A DNA stretch of 38,346 nt, taken from positions 1 through 38,346 of the forward strand of contig UQUT01000016.1 in the NCBI GenBank assembly GCA_900544285.1, read 5' to 3'. This document shows positions 7,700 to 15,925 of this stretch, in pieces. The notes beneath the pieces were generated by a model. It was not told the origin of the DNA, did no database searches, and saw nothing but the letters and a program-made list of their open reading frames with translations. A program made the translations under genes and the position numbers. The stretch is from an uncultured Eubacterium sp. (GTDB taxonomy: Bacteria > Bacillota > Clostridia > Oscillospirales > CAG-272). Positions within the stretch are counted from its first letter, which is position 1. The number at the start of each line of letters is the position of its first letter.

Positions 7700-8695
7700 T
7701 CAGTTCTTTTCCGCAAGAGAGGAAAGGAGCTTATAGAAGTCCTCCGCGCCGATATACGTCTGCGGGAGCTCGCCGTTCCATTTCTGAACGTAATAATATG
7801 TAACGAGGTTCTTTATGTCCTCATCCGTGATGTTTTCCTTGTCGGCGGCAAGAATGTCCCTGACCTGACCGATTATCGCAGCATCCTTCTGACCTGCATA
7901 TTCGGCGGCGTCAGCCTGAATTTTCGTGACGTCAAGGTCTGCCTGCGCGGCAATCTTTGCGACGGCAGCGTCCGCATTTGCCTTCATTTCGGCAATCTGC
8001 TTTGCGTATTCAGCCTCCATAAGAGCCTGTGCCTGCTCGATTTCCGCCTGCTGTTTCTTCTGCGCCGCAACCTGCTTTGCCTCAACGGCGTTTGTGAAGG
8101 CGTCCGAGAAGTCGAGGTTTTCAAGCGACGTATCAAGCACGTCGATATTGTAATTGTCCAGCTTTTCCGTCAGTATGGTTTTTATTTCAAGCGAAAGCTC
8201 CGCGCGCTTTTCGAGAAGCTGTTCCGCCGTGTACTGCGCCATAACGCTCTTCACAGCCTCCTGAATACGGGGCGTGATGACCGTTTCGTAATACTTTGTG
8301 CCGATGGTGCGGTAAATATCCTGCGCGTTCGCCTTCTGTATCTGATAGTTGAGCGAATATGTTACGTCTACCTCCTGAATGTCCGAGGAGAAGCATGTAA
8401 GGTCTACACTTGCCTTCTGGTTTCTGTTGTCCATGTTGACAACCGTCTTCCACGGCGCCGCAAAATGCACGCCCGCCTCATATGTATAGCTTTCAACGTT
8501 ACCGAACGTCGTGACTATTCCCGTGTGTCCGGTCGGCACCGTGCGCACACAGCTCGAAACGCAGATAACAAGTCCGACAGCAAGAGCCGCCGCCCCCACA
8601 ATGACCTTCACCTTTCTTCCCTGTCCGCTTTTCTTCGCGATAAAGAACGCGCCGACAGCAATCGCCAGAACGCCTATAATGAAAAATCCGAGCAT
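7700..8695 (-). CDS. SPFH/band-7 (prohibitin-like) membrane protein
   Basis: A 331-aa protein with two N-terminal membrane helices (about 1-18 and 29-50), a band-7 domain (about 53-215, including PTGHTGIVTTFGNV and a YTAEQLLEKRAEL segment) and an Ala/Gln/Glu-rich coiled coil (about 210-270). SPFH proteins form large membrane rings that organise microdomains and proteases. It is the last gene of the operon that starts with the sulfatase-like enzyme, 20 bp after the small membrane protein gene, with RBS GGAGGA. Its link to wall polymer synthesis is inference from position. Confidence 0.92.
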   Translation of the reverse strand: MLGFFIIGVLAIAVGAFFIAKKSGQGRKVKVIVGAAALAVGLVICVSSCVRTVPTGHTGIVTTFGNVESYTYEAGVHFAAPWKTVVNMDNRNQKASVDLTCFSSDIQEVDVTYSLNYQIQKANAQDIYRTIGTKYYETVITPRIQEAVKSVMAQYTAEQLLEKRAELSLEIKTILTEKLDNYNIDVLDTSLENLDFSDAFTNAVEAKQVAAQKKQQAEIEQAQALMEAEYAKQIAEMKANADAAVAKIAAQADLDVTKIQADAAEYAGQKDAAIIGQVRDILAADKENITDEDIKNLVTYYYVQKWNGELPQTYIGAEDFYKLLSSLAEKN

Positions 8696-8715
8696 TGAAA
8701 TGTCCTCCTCAATAT

Positions 8716-9036
8716 TTATTTTACTTGCTTGTTTTCGTCCGTCTCATCGGAGGCGTTCTCCTCATCGGACTTTGCCTCGTCGTCTTCGTTTATGACGATA
8801 TCCTCTTCGACTTCCTTGCCGGCGTTTTCGTCAATACCGAGCTTTTTTGAAACCTTTTTTTTGACCTTTCTCCACCATACAAAGAACACCGCGCCCGCCG
8901 CGATAACTATTCCCGCAATCGCCTGCGCCGCATACGACACAACCGAAGGGTCTATATACGCCGCGGCGTTGACCGTGGCAAATATCATCATGCCGAAGCA
9001 AAGATATGCCGATAAAAGAATTTTCATGCGTTTCAT
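8716..9036 (-). CDS. Small secreted/membrane protein with acidic tail
   Basis: A 106-aa protein: a signal peptide or first membrane helix (about 5-24), an IDPSVVSYAAQAIAG segment, a second helix (about 35-53), then a basic stretch (WWRKVKKKVSKK) and a strongly acidic C-terminal tail. It has no enzyme motif. I choose ATG at 9036 because GGGAGAA lies upstream; the longer frame begins with TTG inside the end of the preceding gene. Proteins of this outline often sit beside LTA-synthase-like or glycerophosphotransferase genes in Clostridia (from memory). A scaffold or chaperone role for the YidC-fusion partner is speculation. Confidence 0.75.
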   Translation of the reverse strand: MKRMKILLSAYLCFGMMIFATVNAAAYIDPSVVSYAAQAIAGIVIAAGAVFFVWWRKVKKKVSKKLGIDENAGKEVEEDIVINEDDEAKSDEENASDETDENKQVK

Positions 9037-9056
9037 AATAAATTTTCTCCCGTAAA

Positions 9057-11117
9057 TCAATCTTTTCTGTTCTTCTGAATTTCCGCAAGGCGGCGAAGAA
9101 TGTATTTTGCGCCCTCCGCACCGTTCGTTCCGTATGAATAAAGGTGCTCGTGCAGAAGCGCTGTTATCTTTTCTTTATATTTTTCCCCGCTTGACATAAG
9201 CTCGTCTGCGACGGTCTTCGTCCTGTCGAGTTCGCTCTTTTCAAGCGCAACTCCAACCTTGTCGCGGAGATATATTTCCGCCGGAGTCAGTCCGAGCTTT
9301 TCCCATTCGGGATTTTCCATTTTCATCTTTGTGTTGACAAAGAGCACCGGCTTTTTCGTCGAGAAGCAGAATTCATATGCAATTGCCGACCAGTCCGTTA
9401 TCAGCAGGTCTGACGAATATGTCGACTTATTTGTCGTGAAATTCAGCTCAAAGGTGAGCTTTTCGTCAGGCACTCCGGCATATTTTTCCGTAAGCAGCTT
9501 TATCTTCTCCGGATAACGCTTGACGTATTCCGGGTGCGGGCGGACGATTATGTGGTTTTCTTCGCACATGAGCTGCTCTATAAGCGTATCGACGCAACTG
9601 TCGAGAAGGTTGTCCTCCTGCCACGACGGCCCTATCAGTATCTCACGCTTTGCGTGCGGGGTCTTGTCCATATCCTCATAAGCCTTTTCCAGCTTTTCTT
9701 CAAGAGGATAACCGAATTTGACAAGCGTCTTTTCGGGGAGAGAATAAACCTCCTCCGTTTTGCGGACTTCCCTTGCGACATGCTCTCCCGTGCAGAAGAT
9801 CGTATCAAAATGGTCAAGGGCGGCTTTGCGGAAGCCCATATGGACGCTCATCATGTCGTGCGGAACATAAATATATTCGACATCCTTGCGGACAAGCGAA
9901 CGCTTTATGTAATAATTGTCGAGGTCGGGCGTTGTCATTGCGACTATGTCCGCGTCCATCCTCATCATAAGTGTTATCAGCTTTTTCTGACCGATATAAT
10001 AAGGCTTTATGGTCGGGTCGGTCTCGGCAAGCCTGAAAATCGCGTCGTCCGGATCGCTTGTGACGTAATGGATAGTCATGTTCTTTGCTCTCTTTTTCAG
10101 CTCTGAGATGAGCGCCTCATAATATTTATAAAACCCGCTCCGTTCAGAATAGATAACAAAGTGTTTGTTTACTATCTTGAAGAATCTCTTGTAATCTGCT
10201 CTTTCGCGCTTTGCGTTTTCCTTGGCTTTGACGTCTTTTTTGCCGTCGCCGAGGCGTTCAATGTCCGCAAGCGCGGCGCGACTTTCTTCGAGCTTGCTGT
10301 AATCAACGTATTTTTTCGGATTTATAACGGCATTGAGCACGAGCTGCTGAACGATTGCAAAAAGGTTGCTCGCAACCCAGTAAAGCGCGACGCCCGAATA
10401 AACAAAGAATCCGAGCGAAAGCGAAATGCCGACGGAGAGCACCGTCATTCCGTATTTATTGAGCTTGCTCTGCTCCGCCTGGAGAACGTTTATAGCGTTC
10501 TGAACCCAGCACAGAAGCAGTGACGAAGCGCCCGCAATTACGGGAACAAGTGTGTATATCCCCCATGTTTTATAAGGCTCAACGCCGAGCGAAAAGCCCG
10601 CAAAGGAGAGGTCGAAGCTCTTTATCTGCGATACGACAGCCGAAAGCGAGGTGTCGGTTTCCGCGCCGGACTGTATCATTCTTATGACACCGAGCTGATC
10701 GCTCTCTTCAAGCCCGAAGCTCCTTGCAAGCGCCTCAACGGTCTCGCCACTTATATGAAGAATACTTGTGAGCGGCTGTTTGACTATATACACAACAGCG
10801 CTGAGAAGCAACAGCTGCAAAAGAAGCGGTACGACCGACGCAAACGGGCTGTAACCGATTTTCTTATAAAGCTTTGTCTCCTCTTCTGCAATTCTGTCCC
10901 TGTCGCCGTAATATTTCGCCTTTATAAAGTTTATATCCGGCTGGATTGTGACCATTTTTATTGAGTTCTTATGCACCCACACCGAAACGGGAAGAAGAAT
11001 TATCTTCGTGCAGAGAGTGAAAAGGATTATCGCAAGACCGTAATTGCCGAGAAGCTCCCAGCACCACTTCATAACGTATCCGAAAGGATAACATATATAA
11101 TACATGACAGTATCCAT
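9057..11117 (-). CDS. YidC/Oxa1 insertase fused to CDP-glycerol glycerophosphotransferase-like domain
   Basis: A 686-aa two-part protein. Residues 1-265 are a YidC/Oxa1-type region with the expected membrane helices, a LCTKIILLPVS segment, a cytoplasmic hairpin with MVTIQPDINFIKAKY (55-69), and LYWVASNLFAIVQQ (245-258). The conserved groove arginine of YidC appears to be replaced by Lys38. A basic linker (about 270-312) leads to a TagF-like glycerophosphotransferase domain (about 320-686) with YVPHDMM (418-423), GPSWQ, RPHP (526-529) and DLLITDWSAIAYEF (570-583). The second part should transfer glycerol-phosphate-type units. The frame is continuous with no stop between the parts, and RBS AAGGAG precedes the ATG. 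It lies 16 bp after the sulfatase-like gene, pointing to a membrane-coupled wall polymer pathway. Confidence 0.9.
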   Translation of the reverse strand: MDTVMYYICYPFGYVMKWCWELLGNYGLAIILFTLCTKIILLPVSVWVHKNSIKMVTIQPDINFIKAKYYGDRDRIAEEETKLYKKIGYSPFASVVPLLLQLLLLSAVVYIVKQPLTSILHISGETVEALARSFGLEESDQLGVIRMIQSGAETDTSLSAVVSQIKSFDLSFAGFSLGVEPYKTWGIYTLVPVIAGASSLLLCWVQNAINVLQAEQSKLNKYGMTVLSVGISLSLGFFVYSGVALYWVASNLFAIVQQLVLNAVINPKKYVDYSKLEESRAALADIERLGDGKKDVKAKENAKRERADYKRFFKIVNKHFVIYSERSGFYKYYEALISELKKRAKNMTIHYVTSDPDDAIFRLAETDPTIKPYYIGQKKLITLMMRMDADIVAMTTPDLDNYYIKRSLVRKDVEYIYVPHDMMSVHMGFRKAALDHFDTIFCTGEHVAREVRKTEEVYSLPEKTLVKFGYPLEEKLEKAYEDMDKTPHAKREILIGPSWQEDNLLDSCVDTLIEQLMCEENHIIVRPHPEYVKRYPEKIKLLTEKYAGVPDEKLTFELNFTTNKSTYSSDLLITDWSAIAYEFCFSTKKPVLFVNTKMKMENPEWEKLGLTPAEIYLRDKVGVALEKSELDRTKTVADELMSSGEKYKEKITALLHEHLYSYGTNGAEGAKYILRRLAEIQKNRKD

Positions 11118-11133
11118 TTTTTCTCCTTTTGGG

Positions 11134-12960
11134 TCAGTTATAAAGCGACCCGATGTTTATATCGGAAACGATTTTCCAATTTGAAAAATCCCTGCCCATT
11201 CCCGTGATGGCAAAATCGATTATTCTCGTGTCGCCGTCGTCATAAAGCTCAAACTTGTGATGGCGCGTGACGTTTTCTCCCTCGGCTATGTCAAAATATG
11301 ACCTGCCGTAATCGTTTTCCGTTTCAATTCCCGCGGATTTGACAATCGTCGGGATGAGATTTTCCTGGGAGACCTGTGCATGCGAATATGCAAGTGGTTC
11401 ATCACATGTACCCGCAGGCTTTACAAAGAGCGCGGTAAGTCTCGGCTGGGTGGGTATTTCGCCGTCATCTCTTGCGCTCGGGTGATCGCCCGTGATGATT
11501 ATCGTCGAATCCTCATAAACACCGAGGCGGCGCATTTCGTCGATATATGAATATATCATTCCGAAGCAACCTCTCATCGCGCTCTCGAACGAGCCGTTTT
11601 CAACGCGGTTGCCGTTTTCGTCCATGTTGTACGGCTGATGACAGCCGTTGAGATGAATGAGCGTATACGATTTTTCGCTGTCGTCAACGGTAAGTCCTCC
11701 GGAGAGAAGCTCGTACGCGCGCGGGTCGTCGACTTTGTAAGCCGGCGCCTCGCCGCCGTAGCTTATGACGCCGCTGAACGACGAAGTCGATACCGAGACG
11801 GAGCTTTTCAGCGCCGTCGGCAGGCATCTGTAAAGCGCAAGCTGAAGCATGCTCCCGACAAGCGCCCCCCTGTCCGTCACCTCGTATTTTGAAACGCCGG
11901 AAACGTTATAAACCCTGCCGTTCATCGCTCTTGCATCTCTGTAACCGTAATAGTCCGCTGTATAAAGTTTTATGCGATATCCGTTTTTCTGAAGGTCGGA
12001 AAGGAAGGGCGAGGTGCCGTATGCCTTTTCAAACCACGGCTCGGGACTTGCGCCCCATGCCTTCGGCGTGTCCGTATATTCGTAATCCACGCCGGTTATC
12101 ATCGTGGCAACGCCGGGATAGGTTCTTGAATAAAGGGAAATATTGTCGTTGAAATATGTAAATCCCTTCAGCTTTTCAAAAAACTTCGGGTCTTTGCTCT
12201 TCATTTCCTGATAATAGCTTATATCAAAGCGGTCAATGACAAAAACAACAATGTTCTTTCCCGCCGAAACCTCGTTTATACCTGCCTCGGTGAGATACTG
12301 TTTTACGTTCTCATCGGGCTTATCGGGCTTTTCCGTCGTCGCGGGTGCTCCGGTTGTTTCCGTCCCGTCTGACGGCGCGTCAGTGCCCTGCGGGCTTTCC
12401 GTTTTTGTAACCGATGAGTCGGTTACCTTCGGTATATTTGATACGCACCCGACAAACTGCATTCCGACAATCATGATAAGCAGAATGACAGCCACCGTCT
12501 TTATTATATCGAATTTTTTCATTTTTATCGCTCCTATGACACACAGTACCGCCATGACAATCCACAGCGCGGTGTCAAATATCACAAAGCCGGGCTTTAC
12601 CTTCGTACCGACGTCATCTCCCGCGAGCGACCCCATACCGACGTTCAGAAAAATTGCCTGAACATAACCCATGAGCGCAATCCAGAAGAATATTCCGAAA
12701 AGAACTCTGTGGACGGTATTGTCCGTAAAGAGGAGCGCAAGCGCTATAACAAGCGAAGCGGCAAGCGCAATCAGCGCAAGTTGCCAACCGAAATCGGAGA
12801 ATGAGAAAAGAAATTCTCCCCTGTTGCCGGCGAATGTGTCCACCGCTCCGAAAAAGAACCATGTAAATCCGACAGCCGCGCCGCAAAGTGATGCGGGGAG
12901 TATTTTCTGCTTTATATTTTTTATGTCGCTCACCTCATTTCGTGAATTATAGTGTACCAT
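11134..12960 (-). CDS. LtaS/sulfatase-like membrane phosphotransferase
   Basis: A protein of up to 608 aa with about five N-terminal membrane helices (within 26-172), a Ser/Thr/Pro-rich linker (about 180-218) and an extracytoplasmic alkaline-phosphatase-superfamily domain. It shows KNIVVFVIDRFD (235-246), SRTYPGVATMITG (278-290, candidate nucleophile Thr280) and a metal-site-like IIITGDHPSARDD. The layout matches lipoteichoic acid synthase and phosphoethanolamine/phosphoglycerol transferases. It is first in an operon with the YidC-glycerophosphotransferase fusion. The start is uncertain: ATG at 12960 has no RBS and lies upstream of a TATAAT, while an AGGTGA further in is followed only by GTG at 12933 or a non-standard ATA. 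Confidence 0.85.
   Translation of the reverse strand: MVHYNSRNEVSDIKNIKQKILPASLCGAAVGFTWFFFGAVDTFAGNRGEFLFSFSDFGWQLALIALAASLVIALALLFTDNTVHRVLFGIFFWIALMGYVQAIFLNVGMGSLAGDDVGTKVKPGFVIFDTALWIVMAVLCVIGAIKMKKFDIIKTVAVILLIMIVGMQFVGCVSNIPKVTDSSVTKTESPQGTDAPSDGTETTGAPATTEKPDKPDENVKQYLTEAGINEVSAGKNIVVFVIDRFDISYYQEMKSKDPKFFEKLKGFTYFNDNISLYSRTYPGVATMITGVDYEYTDTPKAWGASPEPWFEKAYGTSPFLSDLQKNGYRIKLYTADYYGYRDARAMNGRVYNVSGVSKYEVTDRGALVGSMLQLALYRCLPTALKSSVSVSTSSFSGVISYGGEAPAYKVDDPRAYELLSGGLTVDDSEKSYTLIHLNGCHQPYNMDENGNRVENGSFESAMRGCFGMIYSYIDEMRRLGVYEDSTIIITGDHPSARDDGEIPTQPRLTALFVKPAGTCDEPLAYSHAQVSQENLIPTIVKSAGIETENDYGRSYFDIAEGENVTRHHKFELYDDGDTRIIDFAITGMGRDFSNWKIVSDINIGSLYN
12946..12951 (-). promoter_or_regulatory. 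Candidate -10 box of the envelope operon
   Basis: TATAAT on the minus strand. A TTGACA at 12974-12979 lies 22 bp upstream, which is too far for a normal pair, so only the -10 box is offered. If it is used, transcription starts near 12939, downstream of the ATG at 12960. Confidence 0.4.
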
Positions 12961-13208
12961 TTATACGTTGCGTTGTCAACCCGAAACGGACTTTTTCGGC
13001 ATTTTGCACTTTTTTGATTGCGTTTTTTCTACGCCCGACGGCGTGCCCGATGTGTGATAAAACACCTTTTTTCTTTAGTCGGTGAAAGCACCGCTTTTTC
13101 TCACCCGAAAATAATTTTTTCGGCAACTGCATATCGTCCGTAAGTAACCCCTGCCGCCCGCCGCGCATACCATAAAAGTGCGGGAATTCTTTTCGGGAGG
13201 TGCGGACT

Positions 13209-14123
13209 GTGGATATTGATTTCGGTTTGGCGGCGCCGTCGCGAAAGGTGCGCGAATATTGCTTTTCGATAGCGGAGGAGTTTCCTTCCGTATCGCTTTT
13301 CACAATCGGTCATTCTCTTTCCGGTCAGCCCATCGACTGCATGACGCTCGGCTCGGGGGACGTCTGTCATCTCGTCGTCGGCGCACATCACGGCTCGGAG
13401 CACATAACCGCCCTCGTTTGCGTCAGATTCCTGCGCGACTGCGCAAAATCCATCCGCGACGGAATATTCCTCGCGGGCTTTGACGCAAAGCACATATTTT
13501 CAAGGCGGAAAATTTTCGTCATTCCCGTGATAAATCCGGACGGGATTGATATTCAGCAAGGCGCCTTTCCCCGCGAGCACGTTCTTTATCCGCGGCTGAT
13601 TTCCATGAACCCTTCCGGACGCGATTTTACCCATTGGCAGGCAAACGCGCGCGGCGTCGACCTTAATCACAATTATGACGCCGGATTTGCCGAATGTCGC
13701 GTTCTTGAAAGAAAAGCGGGAATTTATTCGGGATGCCCGACGCGTTTCGGCGGTCAGTATCCCGAAAGCGAGCCGGAAACGCAGGCTCTCTGCAATCTCA
13801 CCCGCTTTCTTTCGTCGCGACTTAAAACGGCTGTCGCGCTGCACACGCAGGGCGAGGAAATCTATTATGATTACCTCGGCGACTGTCCTCGCGGCTCGCT
13901 CATGCTTGCCGAATGTTTTTCGCGCGTTTCGGGTTACTCAGTGTCAAAGCCGAGCGGTATCGCGTCATACGGAGGATATAAGGACTGGGTCATATCAAAG
14001 CTCGGAATTCCCGCCTTCACAATAGAATGCGGCAAGGGAGAAAACCCCTTGCCGCCGTGTGATTTTGATAAAATTTATAAAAAAGTCCTGCCCATTCTGC
14101 TCACCGCCGCCGCTTTCGGATAA
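13209..14123 (+). CDS. M14-family zinc carboxypeptidase
   Basis: A 304-aa metallopeptidase of the M14 family. The zinc ligands are visible as HHGSE (His61, Glu64) and LHTQGEE (His212); the catalytic glutamate is in TIECGKGE (Glu273), and ARGVDLNHNY (147-156) supplies substrate-binding Arg and Asn. No signal peptide is present, so it should act in the cytoplasm. Enzymes of this size often cleave gamma-D-glutamyl-diaminopimelate bonds in recycled peptidoglycan fragments or trim peptides (inference). GTG at 13209 is chosen because GGGAGG lies 8 bases before it; the in-frame GTG at 13200 overlaps this RBS. It is transcribed away from the envelope operon. Confidence 0.9.
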   Translation: MDIDFGLAAPSRKVREYCFSIAEEFPSVSLFTIGHSLSGQPIDCMTLGSGDVCHLVVGAHHGSEHITALVCVRFLRDCAKSIRDGIFLAGFDAKHIFSRRKIFVIPVINPDGIDIQQGAFPREHVLYPRLISMNPSGRDFTHWQANARGVDLNHNYDAGFAECRVLERKAGIYSGCPTRFGGQYPESEPETQALCNLTRFLSSRLKTAVALHTQGEEIYYDYLGDCPRGSLMLAECFSRVSGYSVSKPSGIASYGGYKDWVISKLGIPAFTIECGKGENPLPPCDFDKIYKKVLPILLTAAAFG

Positions 14124-14171
14124 AAAACTCTTGCAATGTCGGTGCAGAATGATTTATAATAAAGGAAAGGG

Positions 14172-14429
14172 TCAGATACCGAGATATTTTCTCACCATTG
14201 TGTTGAGAAGCTCGTCGCGGTCTATCTTGCGGATAAGCGCGCGGGCGTTTCTGTAACTCGTTATATACGTCGGGTCTTCGGAGAGCAGATATCCGACTAT
14301 CTGGTTTATCGGGTTATAGCCCTTTTCAAGAAGAGCCTCATAGACCGTTGTAAGTATCAGTTTTGTATCTTCCTCGCTCTGTGCTCCGACGGAAAAGGTC
14401 ATTGTTCTGTCTATATCGCTTGCGCTCAT
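14172..14429 (-). CDS. ireB: IreB-family regulatory phosphoprotein
   Basis: An 85-aa protein matching the IreB (DUF965) family over its whole length, including DRTMTF near the N-terminus, EALLEKGYNPINQIVGYLLSEDPTYIT in the middle and DRDELLNTMVRKYL at the end. In Enterococcus faecalis IreB is phosphorylated by the PASTA kinase IreK and restrains cephalosporin resistance; in Clostridia the family is widespread with little direct study. The threonines near the N-terminus are in the expected phospho-acceptor area. A sigma-A promoter lies upstream. No kinase gene is present in this window. Confidence 0.95.
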   Translation of the reverse strand: MSASDIDRTMTFSVGAQSEEDTKLILTTVYEALLEKGYNPINQIVGYLLSEDPTYITSYRNARALIRKIDRDELLNTMVRKYLGI

Positions 14430-14465
14430 TGACTTATCCTCGCTTTTGTTTTTTGTCTTTTTTAT

Positions 14466-14494
14466 ATTCTACACCAACTCAATTCATTTTTCAA
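14466..14494 (-). promoter_or_regulatory. Sigma-A promoter of ireB
   Basis: On the minus strand TTGAAA (14489-14494) and TAGAAT (14466-14471) are separated by 17 bp, about 37 bp upstream of the ireB ATG. Confidence 0.7.
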
Positions 14495-14556
14495 CATTTT
14501 TTTCGTACTTTAACGGCAGAAAGCCGTAAATAATTCTTGAAAAGGACGTGCAACTT

Positions 14557-15129
14557 ATGGAAATCAAACGTAAATCAATGTCGGATGAACAGCTTTCCGC
14601 CCGTGAAAACGAGCTTATCGCGGAGGTAAATGCCGTCTGCGACGGCTATCGTGACCGTTTTTCCTTCCTCGGCTACGAGCTTAACGTTGAAATCGACGAA
14701 AAGAAAGCCGATGATTACGAATTCTCTCCCCGCAAGGACGGAGAGGAACACAAGCCCGAATACAAAGCGGGTTATGCCTGCCGTGCGACGGTCACTGTCA
14801 GACGTCCGAAAAGCGAGGATGAAATCAGACATGACGAGGAGCTTGAAGAAGAGCTTTCCGCCGCCGAAAAGGAATTTTCCGAAAAGGCAGCCGAGGGCGG
14901 AGAATGCGGCATAGACGAGCAGCTCGCCGAGCAGGAAAGAGCCGACGCCATCCTTGCCGACGCAGAGGACAAGCTCAATCGCAGCGTCGCGTATACCCAG
15001 CTTATGCTTATCAGAGTCTATAAGGCGTTCTGGATTGAAAAGGTCAGCATTTGCGAAAACACCGACGAGCTCAAAACCGACCTTGACGAATTCTATAACA
15101 AGCTCGCCAAAGGCGAAACCGAGGAATAA
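14557..15129 (+). CDS. Acidic cytoplasmic protein of unknown function
   Basis: A 190-aa, strongly acidic soluble protein with no signal peptide or membrane helix. The N-terminal half contains a possible beta-rich region (FLGYELNVEIDEKKADD... CRATVTVRR), the middle is a Glu/Ala-rich predicted coiled coil (about 93-140), and the C-terminal third is helical. I do not recognise a family. ATG at 14557 is chosen because AGGA lies 10 bases before it; the GTG at 14548 is too close to that RBS. It is divergent from ireB. A hairpin repeat begins immediately after its stop codon. Confidence 0.8.
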   Translation: MEIKRKSMSDEQLSARENELIAEVNAVCDGYRDRFSFLGYELNVEIDEKKADDYEFSPRKDGEEHKPEYKAGYACRATVTVRRPKSEDEIRHDEELEEELSAAEKEFSEKAAEGGECGIDEQLAEQERADAILADAEDKLNRSVAYTQLMLIRVYKAFWIEKVSICENTDELKTDLDEFYNKLAKGETEE

Positions 15130-15157
15130 CCTTCTTTTCTTCGAGAAGAAAAGAAGG
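15130..15157 (+). terminator. Hairpin abutting the stop codon, repeat left end
   Basis: A perfect 12-bp stem with a 4-base loop starts on the very next base after the TAA of the acidic-protein gene. It is followed by GCAAAAGAAGCTT, not by a T run, so it is an atypical terminator. The same 12+4+12 design, with related sequence, abuts the TGA at 36783. Confidence 0.7.
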
Positions 15158-15328
15158 CAAAAGAAGCTTCAATATATAGGTTTGTGCGGACTTCATAATT
15201 TTATCAAAGGGTGGTCTTCCTCTTCTTTTTAGTTTGTGCGCTGAAAAGAAAAGCAGACAAAAGAATCTCTGGTTATTGGTCTTATACAAATTTTATAATT
15301 TCATCAAAGGAGCGGCTTACCACTCCTT
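15146..15328. repeat. Two diverged tandem units of about 90 bp
   Basis: Unit one (about 15146-15234) and unit two (about 15239-15328) share GAAAAGAAAAG-like starts, a CAAAAGAA segment, a TTATAGGT/TTATTGGT-like segment, ATAATTT(T/C)ATCAAAGG and a CTTTT end. They align throughout with many substitutions, suggesting an old duplication. Confidence 0.65.
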
Positions 15329-15454
15329 TTGCATTTGGCTCTCTCCGGCACGGCAAGCCACGCCACTGTCCTCCCCTCGGCAACACCCGCAAGGATTACC
15401 CGCACGATTGCAAATCTCCACCCATTTGGGGAAACTCCGCAAAAGAAAATTCTC

Positions 15455-15646
15455 GCACCTTCTCCCGTCCCCGCAGGAACAAAAACCCCGCACTATTGAA
15501 AGCACTTTAAGATTCGAGCCGATACTTCTGCCTTTGCTTTGGTAAAACCGACGTGGCAGAGAAGTTCCGTCTTGAACGACAGGGAGGTTTCGGAAGGAAC
15601 GCCCGAATTGCTTTCTTTCGTACTTTCTTTTCAAAAAAGAAAGTAC
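15455..15646. repeat. Dispersed repeat block A, copy 2
   Basis: Aligns with 195-386. The last 38 bases, including the 27-base hairpin at 15620-15646, are almost identical to copy 1, while the middle is more diverged. That pattern suggests the hairpin end is under constraint or was recently homogenised. Confidence 0.85.
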
Positions 15647-15772
15647 ATAACGAGCGACGTTTGCGGTAAATTCCCTTTTTGATAACGCCTGCTCGTTTTG
15701 CAAATCGCAAAAGGCGGCGGGACGGGACGGTCAACACATCCCCTATGTTATTCGCACTCCCTCAATGGAAGC

Positions 15773-15918
15773 AAAAAACTCTTGCTTCTCCCCCGTTCCT
15801 GCAGGCACAAAAGCCCCGCTCAACCTATAATAACCCAGCGCCGCAGACGCACCTTTTCTCTTCGATTTTCTCTCTTATCTTTTATCTCAAAAAAATCCCC
15901 GCCGGAGCGGGGATTTTT
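15773..15918. repeat. Dispersed repeat block B, copy 2
   Basis: Aligns with 518-660 from the AAAAACT(T)CTTGCTT start to the terminator. It shares the pyrimidine-rich tract (15847-15896) next to the terminator stem. Confidence 0.8.
15891..15918 (-). terminator. Terminator of the HAD/SDR operon
   Basis: A 9-bp stem (AATCCCCGC and its complement) with a CGGA loop, flanked by A and T runs, lies just past the SDR stop codon; on the minus strand a T run follows. Confidence 0.85.
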
Positions 15919-15925
15919 ATTGCTT

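Larger units (their letters stand above)
15130..15925. repeat. Non-coding repeat island 2
   Basis: About 795 bp between two convergent genes with no credible gene. It holds, in order: a 12-bp stem hairpin directly after the stop codon (15130-15157), two diverged tandem units of about 90 bp (about 15146-15234 and 15239-15328), a GC-rich stretch, block A (15455-15646, ending in a perfect hairpin), a unique spacer (15647-15772), block B (15773-15918) and the terminator of the minus-strand SDR gene. Short open frames crossing it are interrupted by hairpins and unrelated between copies. Confidence 0.85.

Noticed and set aside
10161..10523. Plus-strand frame with Phe/Val-rich N-terminus
   Set aside because: It is the antisense shadow of the YidC-fusion gene and has no RBS.
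12946..12979. TTGACA and TATAAT pair for the LtaS-like operon
   Set aside because: The spacing is 22 bp, too long for a normal sigma-A promoter, so only the -10 box was listed.
15231..15545. Short Pro/Arg-rich open frames in repeat island 2
   Set aside because: They lie in non-homologous frames in different repeat copies and lack RBSs and conservation between copies.
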